From Maratus speciosus (taxonomy: Eukaryota; Arthropoda; Arachnida; Araneae; Salticidae): a stretch of 64,000 nt of DNA. The number at the start of each line of letters is the position of its first letter. Within the stretch, counting starts at the first letter, position 1. Positions 1-10,939 of the stretch are shown here, piece after piece. The stretch spans positions 666,336,484 through 666,400,483 of the forward strand of contig OZ010788.1 in NCBI GenBank assembly GCA_963932465.1, written 5' to 3'. Both the position numbers and the translations under genes were made by a program. Below the pieces are notes generated by a model that worked only from the letters and a program-made list of their open reading frames with translations, did no database searches and had not been told where the DNA came from.

Positions 1-61
1 TTCGTATTTGAGATCATCGAATGAGAAACCGATGGGTAAACAACGTAGACAACATTATAGT

Positions 62-763
62 TAGAGATCGATCGAAAATTCGGTTTCTTTTTCGGCCCAA
101 AATCTGAGTTTCTCCGAAAATTCGACCGGCCCAAAAGTCGACCGAAACTAACTGTATTCCAAAAATCTCGTTTCTTCCTTCGGAAATTTTCAACATTACG
201 ATTGATTTGAGATGTATATCGACTCAAATGAGAATTTTTTTATTTATTGCTATGAACTTCACTATTTATAATTATTATTCATGACTGACTCAAGGCGTGA
301 GTGCAAATTATAAAGAAAGAAATCAATATAAGTCTAAACTTTGAAGACGTGGTACTTCAAAGTGGTTTTCGTGTGCTCATTAGCTGCAGACTTAACAGCA
401 AAAGAAAACGTTTAGTTTTACGAAACCGCAGAAGTGTTTCGAATACTCTTTGAGAAAGTTCAAATATAACAGATGATCACTTACAAAAATCATTATAAAT
501 GATAGATCGAGGTATATATCCCTAAAACATTTTTTAATTAGATTAAATTCGTATAATTAGAAAATCATTTTGTGTCATTAATGAATTAATTATACTTTAT
601 ATTACATGAAAATAAAAAGTTTTGGTCAGAGGTAAAGAGATTTATTTATATATGTATTAATTACTTAAAAAAAATTATGGACATTTTCGTTTCGGCCGAA
701 AAGAAGAAGAATCCGGCCGAAATTCGGTTTCGGTTTTAAAAAACTGGTTTCGGTCGATCCTTA
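62..763. mobile_element. hAT-like element (family DD)
   Basis: The ends form an inverted repeat: TAGAGATCGATCGAAA on the left and the complement of TAAGGATCGACCGAAA on the right. They are flanked by an exact 8-bp direct repeat, ATTATAGT (54-61 and 764-771). Further inside, both arms are rich in TTCGG/CCGAA words (about 77-146 and 688-755). An 8-bp target duplication and TAGGGATSNACCGA-like ends are typical of hAT elements. There is no transposase ORF, so this is a non-autonomous or decayed copy of about 700 bp. Confidence 0.75.
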
Positions 764-771
764 ATTATAGT

Positions 772-1593
772 AAATCCACACATCTACTTTTAGTAATTAA
801 AAAAATGAATTTTTAATTAATTATAAAATTAAATTAAGTTGATTATTATTACAGAATTTCAATTGATATTTACAAAATTTGTATTAATTATGGGAATGTA
901 AGGATAACTACAGATAAATATTATCGCACGCAAAATGGAATAATCTTGCATTCAAAATATTATATGTAATACAGTTTACTATATGTTGGACAAAATCTAA
1001 TATATGAATTTAATCTAATAAATTAGTCAGTTCAGACAGTCATAGTTAGATGTTTACATGTTTAATGAACAATATAAATTTTCATAATAAAAAAAATGCC
1101 TAATAAACGTAATTATATTTACGATTTGGTTATCAAAATATTTTTGACGTTATTCCATTCTCTTTATATTTTACCGGTTTCACTACTTCGTGACGAATGT
1201 CACTCTCCTTTTAATTTTTCGGCACCACTGTTTCTGGATGCAACTTTTTGTATTATTTAATTTGATGAAATGCGTGATTAACTATATCGAATTTTTTTTG
1301 TTGAAAATTCCAGAATTTTCGCAGTTTAGAAGGCATGTATTCCTGCCACTCATCACAAAGGGGTTAAATATACCAAAATCCTTTAATTTCCGAGTTACAA
1401 GCATAAAATACTTAGATGGTAACAAGTTCAACCGCTTTATTTTCCATGAAAAAAGATATTTGAACATTGAATACGCAATGCAATCAAACTTGCTTTGTCA
1501 CTTACTAATTAAAAAATCAATTAAATCCATTTTTAAATCAAAGTATATTTAAATACTAAAAACATCAGTTAGACCCATTTTTAAATATAAGTA
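772..1593. other. AT-rich stretch, no gene recognised
   Basis: A 120-codon plus-strand ORF (1190-1552) lies here. Its product is an uneven, I/F/L/N-rich sequence with no motif I recognise. The DNA around 1190-1370 has the composition of the TTAA foldbacks seen elsewhere (GGCACCACTG, then AAGGGGTTAA at about 1356). A decayed TTAA element is more likely than a gene. Confidence 0.4.
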
Positions 1594-2084
1594 GGGGAGA
1601 GTAGCCGAATTTGGACCACTTCACTTATTTTCAGGTGTAACTCACTTAATTTTTGGAATATTTGCAAAACATCACTACACCGGGTCAATCTATTCATCTA
1701 CTAACTAAATAAATCTATAGATCAACTTCTTTTTGAAAATCTTAAATTTTACTTTAATTTGAAAAATTTATCAAAAGTGGTCCAAATTCGGCAACTGGTC
1801 GCCTAAGTTGGACCCCCAGTCTCCTAAATTGGACGAAATAAAATCAAGTTGTTTTAATGACTAGGGAATATAACTAATTTTATTAAAAGCAAAGTTCGCG
1901 ATTACTGAAACAATCAAACAAAATAACAGCAATGAATTATAATGAAATCAAATAACTGAAAATAAGAGTAATTTTTTTAAATGAAAATGTATTCAAAATA
2001 TAAATGAAAGTTACCAATAATTAAGAATAGAAATTATGGAACTAATTTCCAGTTACTTGAATATCATGTAAGGAGTGATGCAAA

Positions 2085-2392
2085 GCTTACACATGAATTT
2101 TGTTTATTGATTTTTTTTCCCAGCGCACACAACATGGAACCACATTTAGCAATCTGAACACTGAATCATTTCTGCTATTTTTCTTACAAATTAGACAAAA
2201 CCAATCATCACTATCTAGATTTTTCTTTTTAGATTCTGAATTATTTAACTTTTTTTGCAACAGAAGTTTTCTTTACATTATGATTGTAGTTCTTCCCTTC
2301 ATCATTTCCTTGCTAATTGCATTACGCCTATTTTTTTTAAACTTGTTGTTCCAATTGCTTTTGTGCTGTGATAGCTTCCTTCTTGTCGTTTT

Positions 2393-2427
<35 letters not shown>

Positions 2428-2660
2428 TGTGTGTTTCATTTCAAGGTTTACTTTATATGGTGAAGATGTTAACACAACTGTTTTTGCCTCCCTCTGTACT
2501 TTTATTTAACTAAATTTAGCAAAAGATATAACATTTCTAATGATTTTTTGGCTTTTGGGGAGGATTTGTAGCTGCAACCTTCTTGCAGGTCAATTTCTTC
2601 ACAACTTACTCTCTCTATTTTGTTTCCTATATCTTTAACAGCTTTTGCTGTCACGGGTGT
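2085..2660 (-). pseudogene. pogo-like transposase C-terminal remnant
   Basis: Read on the minus strand in broken frames. At about 2507-2442 the frame gives REAKTVVLTSSPYKVNLE, which resembles the K-T-x-(V/I)-L-T-(S/G/D)-(S/T)-P-x-K segment near the C-terminus of pogo/jerky-type DDE transposases. At about 2220-2122 it gives a DSDDWFCLIC segment, then a P-C-C-V-x-W segment, matching the C-x2-C ... C-x2-C-x2-W zinc-binding tail of that family. The two parts are separated by frameshifts, stops and an expanded CA/poly-A microsatellite. The assignment rests on my reading of these motifs; a translated search against pogo/Tigger/jerky proteins would settle it. Confidence 0.6.
2389..2433. repeat. poly-T plus (GT)n microsatellite
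   Basis: A run of about 25 T is followed by about nine GT repeats, lying inside the decayed transposase reading frame of the pogo-like element. Confidence 0.95.
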
Positions 2661-2806
2661 TTTTCTTCCAGACAGTTTGTCTGTGTCTTTTTCAACATTT
2701 TAAACATTATATTAAAAAAGATTTTAAAAAAATAAGCTTTATTGAAAAACACGCTACGATTATTCAAACACAAACATTATATATCCAAACAGTGTTGAAT
2801 TCAGCA

Positions 2807-2820
2807 CCCCCCCCCCCCCG
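2807..2820. repeat. poly-C tract
   Basis: An uninterrupted run of about 13 C, unusual in such an AT-rich window, inside the pogo-like element. Confidence 0.9.
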
Positions 2821-3155
2821 GAAGGTTTGAGGCTTTATGCGTTTTAATGGCAAAAAGTGTAATTCCACCCTCCAGAACTGTAAAAAGTCAGCCCTTCCTC
2901 ACGGAATCGCAAATATCCTCCTGGAGGAAAATGTTTGAATTCAACTCTGTAAACCAAATACGCCATAGAAATAAAGAATTCAAAGAAAATAAATACAAAT
3001 ACATACAAGATACAACAAATTGGCAAACAAAATTTATTGCATAAACATGTAAAAATATTTTTTATGTTTATATAGGCCTAAACTGTATAAAAATATAAAC
3101 CCAGATGTACCAAAAAAAAAAAACTTGCATGGAGATAGTTATTCATTATAAAATA

Positions 3156-3180
3156 TAATAATAATAATAATAATAATAAT
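3156..3180. repeat. (AAT)n microsatellite
   Basis: About eight ATA/AAT repeats inside the pogo-like element, near its right third. Confidence 0.9.
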
Positions 3181-3648
3181 GTACAAAGCATACCGTCCTC
3201 GAAATTCATTACTTACTTTTCAAAATTTATGATCGCATATCTGGTCCAATTTAAGCAACTTAAATTGGCCCAATTACGGCAACCGCGCCATTTTTTAAAA
3301 CAGATAATTTCAAGACTAAGAACAAAGACGAAATCAAACAAATCCGCATGAAAAATATGCGCAATAAACAGATGAATTTATATATGTATATGAAAACATA
3401 ACAACTTACCTTAGTTTTAAAGTATTCACTTACGTTTAGTAGGAAAAAATCAGATCAAAACAGCTAGCTTTAGGTTTTTTAAAATTGTCTGAAAACAACA
3501 TGTGGTAGGCGGTTGCTTCTTCTAATCATGAGTGACGTCATCCTGATGAGTAGGATTTCAACGGTAGGTGGCGTCTCTTCCTGTAATTAACGGCAGAATG
3601 GCAACGGTCCAATTAAAGCGGCGGTCCAAATATGGCTACTCTCCCCTA

Positions 3649-4160
3649 TATTTACACACATAATGACCAAATTTCACAACAACAATAAAGTTTTCATTAT
3701 CATTTTGAAAAAATCTTATCTCAACGAACAAAATAAATGGTATGAAACATTTTATCGTTTACCGATATTATGTTTCGGACACGCATCGTATGTGAGAGTA
3801 CAATGTTTCAAAAATTTACTCAATTTCATTTCTTTTGCAGTATGCGCCAAAACCGTTAAGTTTACAAGTTATAATTTTAATTTAGATATACTGTAATCGG
3901 TTAAAAAGTTTTATTGGTCCTAGACAAAATAAATATTTGAACACCGGGCAATCAAATTAATGTCATGTCACGAAACCTATTTTGCCAGTCTCAAACGACA
4001 ACAACAACAAAATAGCAATCAATCTATTTTTTAACTAAAAATATGCCATATAACTCGGTGTATAATGCGGGGATGAAACAAAACATATTTAGAAGCAGAA
4101 ATGTTTTCTAAATAAAATGTAGCATAATAAAATAGCTGGACTTTTACACCATGAAAAGTT
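3649..4160. other. AT-rich stretch, nothing recognised
   Basis: The only sizeable ORF (3663-3896, 77 codons) is low-complexity and unrecognised. I see no inverted repeat or gene signal. Confidence 0.4.
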
Positions 4161-4482
4161 CAATATTAAGGTGAAAATAAAAAAAATCGCAAATTTACTA
4201 AACGGTGTATATAAAATGTTGTATAGTCAAAAACTAAGCAAACATTAAAATAAAATTATAAAAATCGACGTTTCGGTCATCATCTATGACCATCTTCAGG
4301 AAAGAATTACTACATTGCCTTTAAAGTTCTAAAGACTTCCTGGCTTTTTGTTCTTTAAAACGTTAAAAGCAATGTAGCAACTCTTTCATGAAGATGATCA
4401 CAGATGATGACCGAAATATCGATTGTTTAGTTTTTGACTTTACAACATTTTGTAAATTTGTGATTTTTTTTTATGTTAATAT
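4161..4482. mobile_element. long inverted repeat, Penelope-type terminus
   Basis: Two arms of about 120-150 bp (4161-4319 and 4367-4482) are imperfect inverted copies. They share TGTATAGTCAAAAACTAA-like DNA, a CGACGTTTCGGTCATCATC block and GCAATGTAG. The loop is about 50 bp. Each arm carries a hammerhead-like motif of the kind known from Penelope-like retroelements. This looks like two head-to-head element ends, or a foldback derived from them. Confidence 0.6.
4266..4300 (-). ncRNA. hammerhead-ribozyme-like motif (PLE type)
   Basis: On the minus strand the order is CTGAAGA, one extra T, a six-base stem GGTCAT/ATGACC around loop AGATG, then GAAACGTC. CTGANGA and GAAA are the conserved hammerhead core, and a very short stem III is described for ribozymes of Penelope-like elements. 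The opposite arm (about 4387-4421, plus strand) has the decayed form ATGAAGATGATC...GACCGAAATATC. The unpaired base after CTGAAGA is a reservation; activity is unproven. Confidence 0.45.
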
Positions 4483-4623
4483 TTAAAATGTAACAATATA
4501 TGGATCTTTTAATTCAAAATACGTTTGTTTTATTTACGCGTTATTTACCGGAATAATATACTACTTAAATTCTAAAAAATAAATCTTGCACATTAGGAAT
4601 GTAATGTCTTTTACATTTGCAAT

Positions 4624-4832
4624 CATTCTTTCAAGGGCGGTAAGACCAAATCTGGCCACTTAATTTTAACTCTTGACTGCCAAACGGTACTCAAAATATG
4701 CTAATAAAATTTATCTTTTATAATGAACGTGATAAAATATTGATTTTCTAAGAAATTCATTAGTAAATTCTAGTGTGAATCAATCATTTCACCATTTTAC
4801 GATCTCGATTACTCTGTGCTTGAAAGGGTTAA
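4624..4832. mobile_element. TTAA foldback, family B
   Basis: The right end reads CTTGAAAGGGTTAA and the left end has the matching but mutated TTCTTTCAAGGG. The interior shares TATGCTAATAAAATT, TTATAATGAACG and CTAGTGTGAATCAATC words with the copies at 28.5, 44.2 and 50.2 kb. Seven copies of this family of roughly 190-225 bp occur in the window, in both orientations. Confidence 0.6.
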
Positions 4833-4866
4833 AATTTCATTTATGTCAGATGAAACAAGTGGTTCG

Positions 4867-5018
4867 CAGAACTGCCAAGTCTCCGGCTTTTTTGGATACC
4901 AGTATTTTAATACAGAAAATGTTCTTTTATTTAATTGGAACATTTGGCCGATTTAAAAGAACAATATTTTCTCTAAGATTATAATGGTGTGCAAAAAGCC
5001 GGAGACTTGGCAACTCTG
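4867..5018. mobile_element. 152-bp foldback, family A
   Basis: A near-perfect hairpin. The left arm begins CAGAACTGCCAAGTCTCCGG and the right arm is its complement with CAGAGTTGCC. The inner arms carry ATACCAGTATTTTAATACAG and TTAGAGAAAATATTG words. Sister copies lie at 46784-46934 and 48403-48552. CAGAG ends are hAT-like, but the flanks here do not show a clean 8-bp duplication. Confidence 0.8.
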
Positions 5019-5133
5019 AGTTCGTAACTGTCTAATAGTTACGAATATGGTATTTGAACAATGGAGTTATGAATAAAGAGAAGGAGACATATAGTGTATT
5101 ATCTACGAGTTACGAGTGAAGTAACTGAGGGGG

Positions 5134-5745
5134 TTGTCACAAGATGGCGGCTGCTTTTTTTAAAATCGGATTTCCAGTTTCTGATTACCGTTAGGACAAA
5201 CATCCCACCAGTAAAATTGAATAGAAAATTTCCTCTTATTTAACCCCTTCGCGACGGGAGCCTTTTACGAAATGTTTATTACTTTGCTACCAGATTTAAA
5301 AAACAGAAGTTTGTGCCTATTCAAATCGGGAAATTGCTCCGATTAAATAAGGCAAATTTTACAGTATAATTTTACTGGTGGGGATAAACGAGGATCCTTA
5401 GGCCTATTTCCGGCACGTATACGTGTCGCTCGTCCCCAAGGGGTTAAAGGTCTTTTTCATGAAAATTTTCCTCCAAAATGTCATAAAAATTTCTATTTGT
5501 TTTTACTGGTGTCAGTATTCCTTGTAAAACTGTCAGTTTGTTTCCCTGGTTGTCACAATATGGCGGAAGCGCAAGAGCTAACTACCGCCAAAGTAAACTA
5601 CTACCAGTAAAAATGAAAATCTGTTTTAACCATTATTTATGACTGAAATTTTGTAAGAATGACTGGTTTAAATAAGTTGAAGAATTCTATATAAATCTAC
5701 TGGTGGAAGTTTCCACCAGCGGTAAACAACGTGTGCGATAGCGGT
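5134..5745. repeat. two diverged tandem foldback copies
   Basis: GGTTGTCACAAGATGGCGG (about 5134) recurs as GGTTGTCACAATATGGCGG (about 5550). After each comes a hairpin with CCACCAGTAAAA on one side and TTTACTGGTG on the other (5198/5505 and 5615/5700). The first copy is split by a TTAA element (5240-5447). These look like two tandem copies of one old element. Confidence 0.5.
5240..5447. mobile_element. TTAA foldback, family C (208 bp)
   Basis: It starts TTAACCCCTTCGCGACGG and ends TCCCCAAGGGGTTAA, with TTAA at both edges. It is the same element as 44369-44576 in the opposite orientation and has the identical length of 208 bp. Both carry the palindromic CACGTATACGTG word near one end. It interrupts an older foldback copy at a TTAA. 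Confidence 0.8.
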
Positions 5746-7581
5746 TACAGTGGAAGCTTCACTATTTTAAGGATATGTCAGTTCCTCTTTATTAATAGTT
5801 CCATGATTTGAACATGCATCTCAAATTCAAGTAATTTGTCATAAATGAGTCATTTATTTTCTTGTAAGAAATCTTTTTTTATTATTATTACTGAAGCATA
5901 AATGCAGTAGTGGGCAAATTTTGTAGTTAGAAGAAAGTTACACCACTGAAATACTCGACAGACGAAACGTGCTTTCCAGAAGAAAGAAAAAAACCACACT
6001 GTTGTACGTTTTGATGTTTTTATATCGCTTAATAATTTTTGAACAAAAATCTACTTAACACCATCAAACTAATATAATAAATTTCATATTCGTAGATTGC
6101 AAACATCCAGTGTTTTTCAAGGCAAATAATGTTAATTAAAAACCAGAAAACGATTTAATGAAATATTTCCTGTTTTTGTATAGTTAATTATAAACTTTAT
6201 TTTCGGATTTTATTTGACTTGGAAAAGAAAAAGAAAAGTTGGGATCTATATATAATGTAAAAAAAATGAGATAATTTATTCTTTAAAGTAATAATAAATA
6301 ATTTACTGTTTCTGCACTTGTTTTCGCCCTCTTTTTTAACAATATATATAATTTTCAAATTATATTTATCTCTTTAAAATTTTTCTTTTTTTAAAATATA
6401 AGCGATATTTAAAGACGTATAAATATCTTAAACATTTTTCATTTTTTTTTTTAAATAAACTGTTTTTCTAAAACATAGTCAACAACTTATTGCCTGAGCA
6501 AATTTATGATTAGCATTTTCAAATAAATGCAACAGTACATATATATCACAACTGCCTAATACTTGTCTAAAATGATTATTTATCTTTCATTCTTAAGAGA
6601 AATGATATTCCAAAATCTGGTAAACATTTCAATATCGCCTCGTCATATTTCCCCGCGTCCATTTATGAGTAATCAGCGTCGAATAAATTTAACGAGACAA
6701 ATGTCTGATTACTTCCTGGGATATCTTATTTACAAAATATGAAAGTGTTTTGTAATATTATTTCTTATTTATTCATATTTCGATTTATTGTTACTTTATA
6801 TCTTAAAATACAAAACTTGCCTTTCGATGTTATTTATTTAGAATAAATGCAGCACAGGGAAAATTATGCAATCTAAACACATGGATAAAATAAAAATAAC
6901 GAATATTTTCATTTCCTCTCAGTATTTTTATTTGCAATAAAATTGATTTTGAACTAAAATCTGTAAAATCATATCTTAACTGAGAAAACAATTCTCAAGT
7001 TAATATGACAAGATATTTTCCTTTGAAAAGAAGTCCGTTTAAACGATATGCTGCTTCAACGAGATTTTATTCTCGTATGAGAATAGAAAAGTTAAGTAAA
7101 TTCAATAAGATAAACATCTTATAATTACCTCATCCAAACATGTAGTGAAAGTGCTAGCAAACACATTTAAAAATCGAACATCTTTATTTTTTATGAACTT
7201 TTTATTCCGATACTCTGTAAATATTACATTATTTACTATTTATTGAAAGGATATCGGAACAAGCAGTGAAAATCAAGTAAACACATTTAAAAGTCAAACA
7301 GTTTTCTTTATTATGAAAGTGATATTCAAAATCGTCGTACAAACCATATATTGACTATTGCCTTACTATAGCATTTACATTTATTTGTAAATATTGAAGT
7401 CGGGCAAAAGTGCCCTGACTTCAAAATATTTTTCCAAATGATATCAAAACACAAACCAAGCGAAATATTTCAGAAAAGTTTTATTCGAAGACGTAATAAA
7501 AAGTTTACTAAAGCCGTAAATTTTTTACTGTTATTTTACATATTGTATAATCAGTTAAAATTGCTGGCAAACTACCATCTA
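5746..7581. other. AT-rich stretch with old diverged repeats
   Basis: No ORF or RNA gene is supportable. From about 6500 on, the sequence carries words (CTGCCTAATA...GTCTAAAATGAT, GAGACAAATGTCTGATTA) that return in more complete form at 8.6, 9.77, 9.95 and 10.74 kb, so it is probably the decayed edge of an old repeat. Confidence 0.4.
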
Positions 7582-7750
7582 CAGGGTTCGCACGCTATTA
7601 AGCCACGCCCCATTTTGTAAGGACTCTACCACCAGCATTATTATAAACATCATTTTCTTCACGATTCATTAGCTGGAAGATAGTTTTATGTGATTACTGG
7701 TGGTAGAGTCCTTACAAAATGGGACGTGGCTTAATAGCGTGCGAACCCTG
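7582..7750. mobile_element. 169-bp foldback, CAGGG ends
   Basis: Arms of about 54 bp are almost perfectly complementary. They begin CAGGGTTCGCACGCTATTAA and run through GCCACGCCCCATTTTG and GGACTCTACCACCAG. The loop is about 60 bp. There is no second copy in the window and no clean target duplication, so the class is uncertain (hAT-like ends). Confidence 0.8.
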
Positions 7751-7956
7751 GTCTAATAACAAAATAGCTACGTAATATTTATTATATACTTGCCAACCTT
7801 CAACCAAACTTCTGTAAAATGTCGATTAATTTACCCAAGTTAAAGGCGTTTCAAACCAGAAATATTTTAATGAAACGAAATTAAATAGATTTCCCGTGGA
7901 AACATGAAATTAAATATATAACTTTACATCAAATGAATTTTTGGTTACAAACGTCT

Positions 7957-8374
7957 TTAAAGCTCCTGTCCCTGCTGGCGAAGACACTCGCTAGCTAATG
8001 CTAATCCTATCGGGAGAGATTTTTCTAATACCTCGTTGCATTTCGGCATTTTTTTTTCTTTGCATTGGACAGCCGAGATCCATCTCTACATCGCAGCTTT
8101 TTTTACTTTTTCGATTTCGGTCGCAGATATTTTTTATAAAGTTACTTTCACTTTCAAAATCGATACTGAAAATGAAGGTGTCATTCTAAAAAATATCTGC
8201 AACCAAAGTCGAAAAAGTAAAAAAAGGTGTGATGTAGAGACGGATCTCGGCTATCCAATGAAAAACAAATTATTTTAAAATGTCGAAATGCAAACGAGAT
8301 ATTAGAAAAAACCCCTCTCCATAGGATTAGCATTAACTCGTGAGTGCCATCACCGGCTGGGACAGGAGCCTTAA
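7957..8374. mobile_element. TTAA foldback, family L (418 bp)
   Basis: TTAA lies at both edges (7957-7960 and 8371-8374), with outer arms built on GCTCCTGTCCC/GGGACAGGAGC. The inner arms carry GCTAATGCTAATCCTAT, CGAGATATTAG, GATTTCGGTCGCAGATA and mirror-image ORFs. The interior matches the copies at 24.2 and 48.6 kb, but the outermost 30 bp differ from theirs. Confidence 0.75.
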
Positions 8375-9051
8375 CCTGGATCAAATTAATCGACATTTTA
8401 TAGAATTTATGTTAAATGTTGGCAAGTATGTTATTAAATGATTTTAAACAGCTCAGCATATGTTTGAAATTAGGTTTCTTCGAATCAAACAGCTTTCACT
8501 TTAAATAAATTAGCGCAGCAAACAGCTTACTATTACCTCATCGCATTTTTCACTGTCATTTGCTAATGATAAAATCTAGATAAATTGAATTCGACAAATG
8601 CCGCATTTAATTGCCTAATATTTATCGAAGTTATATCAGTTTTCTGGTACAATTTCGATTTCAAATCATCATTCAATCAATCAATTCCACAAACACAATA
8701 AAACGTTTAATAAGGTTCAAAGAGTTTTCATTGATATTTAGATATTCTAAAAGAGATTTATTGTTATATAGGTATGACAATTTTCAAAATGATATAAGAA
8801 TATATATATATATGCTCGAAAACAATATCAATCACTTAGTGTTTCAAAAAGTTCGGACCCATTGCTAATCAGTGTTGACAAATTAGCGCTTTTCTATTCA
8901 AAATACCTACCAGAACCTCCGAGTAATATTCTTTGTTACATTTAATCCCAGAATTTTTACTTATAACATTTGCTAAGAATAAAAATCAGATTAATTTAAA
9001 AAACGTCCCATAACTATCTAAATAAATATCTAAATTATATCAGAATACATA

Positions 9052-9231
9052 TGCAGGGCAACTATTTTTCTATTCTATTCGCACCACTATTTTTTTTCCT
9101 TTTTTTTTTTTTTAAGAAATTTCTTAATGTATTTCCCTTGCAAATGCTGTCAAACTGTATATCAAAGATTTTTGTTTTGAGAAAGTGGTGGGATGTAGAA
9201 TTAGAAAATAGTCGCATGTGGCAGCTCTGCA
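9052..9231. mobile_element. foldback, family M
   Basis: The left arm reads GCAGGGCAACTATTTTT then TTCGCACCACTATTTT. The right arm is the inverse, with AAAGTGGTGGGATGTAG, AAAATAGTCGCATG and TGGCAGCTCTGC. There are four other copies, at 10.36, 23.27, 25.40 and 36.07 kb. Confidence 0.65.
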
Positions 9232-9234
9232 TAT

Positions 9235-9392
9235 ACTGTTAAAAATATCGTGAAAAATTACCTCTTTTTTAAAAGGCTATTTATTTTCCAACCAATGGGA
9301 ACGCACTATAGGTGTTTATGCAGCATCCTCATTGGTCAAAAAATAGATAGCCTTTAAAAAAAGAGGTAATTTTTAACGATATTTTTAACAGT
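9235..9392. mobile_element. 158-bp foldback, family Z
   Basis: The arms begin CTGTTAAAAATATCGT and run on through AAAAATTACCTC and AAAGGCTAT. They are near-perfect inverse copies about 60 bp long. The element abuts the right end of the M copy just before it. No second copy is seen. Confidence 0.75.
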
Positions 9393-9406
9393 GTACGCAT
9401 ACTTAC

Positions 9407-9575
9407 CAACGTACCGATAATTTCCTAAAAGTATACAGATATCTTCTGTAGAGCTAAATGGGTTACGAACGAGAAAACTTTTTAAATGGTATATTAATGA
9501 ATTTTTTACGGTAATAACATATTTCCAAAACTAGGAAAAATTGACATAACATTACGGAAATTATCGGTACGTTGA
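9407..9575. mobile_element. foldback, family BB
   Basis: The ends CCAACGTACCGATAATTTCC and GGAAATTATCGGTACGTTG form an inverted repeat. Related copies with the CCAACTTACCGATAATTT end are at 19.47, 19.71 and 20.63 kb. Confidence 0.6.
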
Positions 9576-10358
9576 ATGCATATAGTCGGATATAGTACTA
9601 TCATACTATGCATGTAGTTGAAAAATGTTTTATGAGTCATACAGTCATAAAACTCGAGTCATCATTTTTTAAGAAAATATTTCGAACACACAATAAACAA
9701 TTTAATATTGTTCCATAGTATTGTTACTGTCATTTACATGTGATAAAAATCGGATCAGTTCAAGTCGGTAACTGCCAAATATTTATCAAAATAATATCAG
9801 AATCTAATCCAAATATCTGAACGAAATATTTGAAAATACAGTAATAATCATAAACATTATAAAATATTTATTATTACTCGACATTTAAGAATGCTATTTA
9901 TATATTGTAAAAATTTGTGGAAATCAATAACATAAATAATCATTCCAAATATTTATCGAAATAATATCAGATAACACAGCTAACCTTTTCACTGTCAAAG
10001 TAATTCTGTAACTAAAATGGTTCAAATGATTAACTGCAACCTGAATTTACGAACAAATTGAATTCAAAATAAATAACTGTAAAATATTCAGGTGGAAACA
10101 AAATGTCACTCAAAAATTCTGGTGCAATATTGGCAGTAAGCAATTGAAATTAACACGAAATATACCAACAACCGGTTATTTGGCCAGTACCAAATAAAAA
10201 TATTTTATTTTATGAAAATATTTCTGGTTTCAATTAAACATAATATAAATCGCACATAAATAAGTTAAGTAAAGGTACTAAATACATTTAAACCAAAATT
10301 CTGGGGGAAAATATTTTTTTTTTATAAAACTTCCGTGAAATTCCCAGTGCAGGTATGC

Positions 10359-10532
10359 TACAGGGTACTATATTTTAATTCTATTTCGTACCGCTTTTTA
10401 AAAACAACAAGAAAAAAATTCTCTTATACTTTGATAGCATCTGCAAGAGAAATATATTATAAAAGTTATTTTTTAAGTATAGTGGTGCGAATAGAATATA
10501 AAAAATAGTCCCCAGTAGCAGGCCTGCCAGTA
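10359..10532. mobile_element. foldback, family M
   Basis: It contains TTCTATTTCGTACCGCTTTTT on the left and AGTGGTGCGAATAGAATA, AAAAATAGTCCCCAGTAG on the right, in inverted order. This matches the M copies at 9.05 and 36.07 kb. The termini are decayed. Confidence 0.55.
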
Positions 10533-10939
10533 AGTTATGTGATATGAATAACATATCACCGCTCTTCAATGAATTAAAAAAAAATACCCTATCAGAAATT
10601 ATGTAAAACGCTTGGTGACAAAAGTATTAATGCTTTCATGTTTAAGATAAAATAGTTGAAAGACACAATAAAAAGCTTATTATTGCTTCACTGTCATTTC
10701 CTTATAATAAACGTCAGATAAATTCAAGTCGACAAATGTCTCATAACTGCCTAATATTTATCGAAATGATATCTGAACACACAGCATATGCCCGAGCAAA
10801 CATTTTCTAGAGATAACGAAAATTCTGCACCTACATTGTTCTAACTGAAATACGGAATTCGGGTTCTGTTTATTTTTCGTCACACGATCAATAAAATGTT
10901 ACAGAGAATGACATATTTTACTCTCTTAGTTATCCTCTT

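Larger units (their letters stand above)
1594..3646 (-). mobile_element. pogo-like DNA transposon, degraded (family EE)
   Basis: Near-perfect terminal inverted repeats start GGGGAGAGTAGCC and continue to TTTGGACC on both sides. A TA dinucleotide flanks each end (1592-1593 and 3647-3648), as in the Tc1/mariner/pogo superfamily. Subterminal DNA repeats the word TTGGACC/GGTCCAA several times at both ends (1600-1840 and 3240-3630), plausibly transposase-binding sites. A decayed transposase C-terminus lies inside on the minus strand. Upstream of it the element holds only microsatellites and AT-rich DNA, so the catalytic domain is missing or unrecognisable. Confidence 0.75.
6500..10830. repeat. diverged dispersed/tandem repeat
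   Basis: A recurring block reads roughly CACTGTCATTTGCTAATGA, then GTCGACAAATG, then CTGCCTAATATTTATCG, then AAATGATATCTGAAC. Recognisable copies start near 8545, 8955, 9725, 9940 (partial) and 10685, with fragments at 6540 and 6700. Copies are separated by foldback insertions. I cannot tell whether the unit is coding-derived. Confidence 0.5.

Noticed and set aside
1190..1552. 120-codon plus-strand ORF as a gene
   Set aside because: Composition is uneven and I/F/L/N-rich, no motif or splice context is seen, and the DNA resembles decayed TTAA foldback sequence.
2100..2513. 137-codon plus-strand ORF as a gene
   Set aside because: It is antisense to the decayed pogo-type transposase and dominated by poly-F and (CV)n from a poly-T/(GT)n tract.
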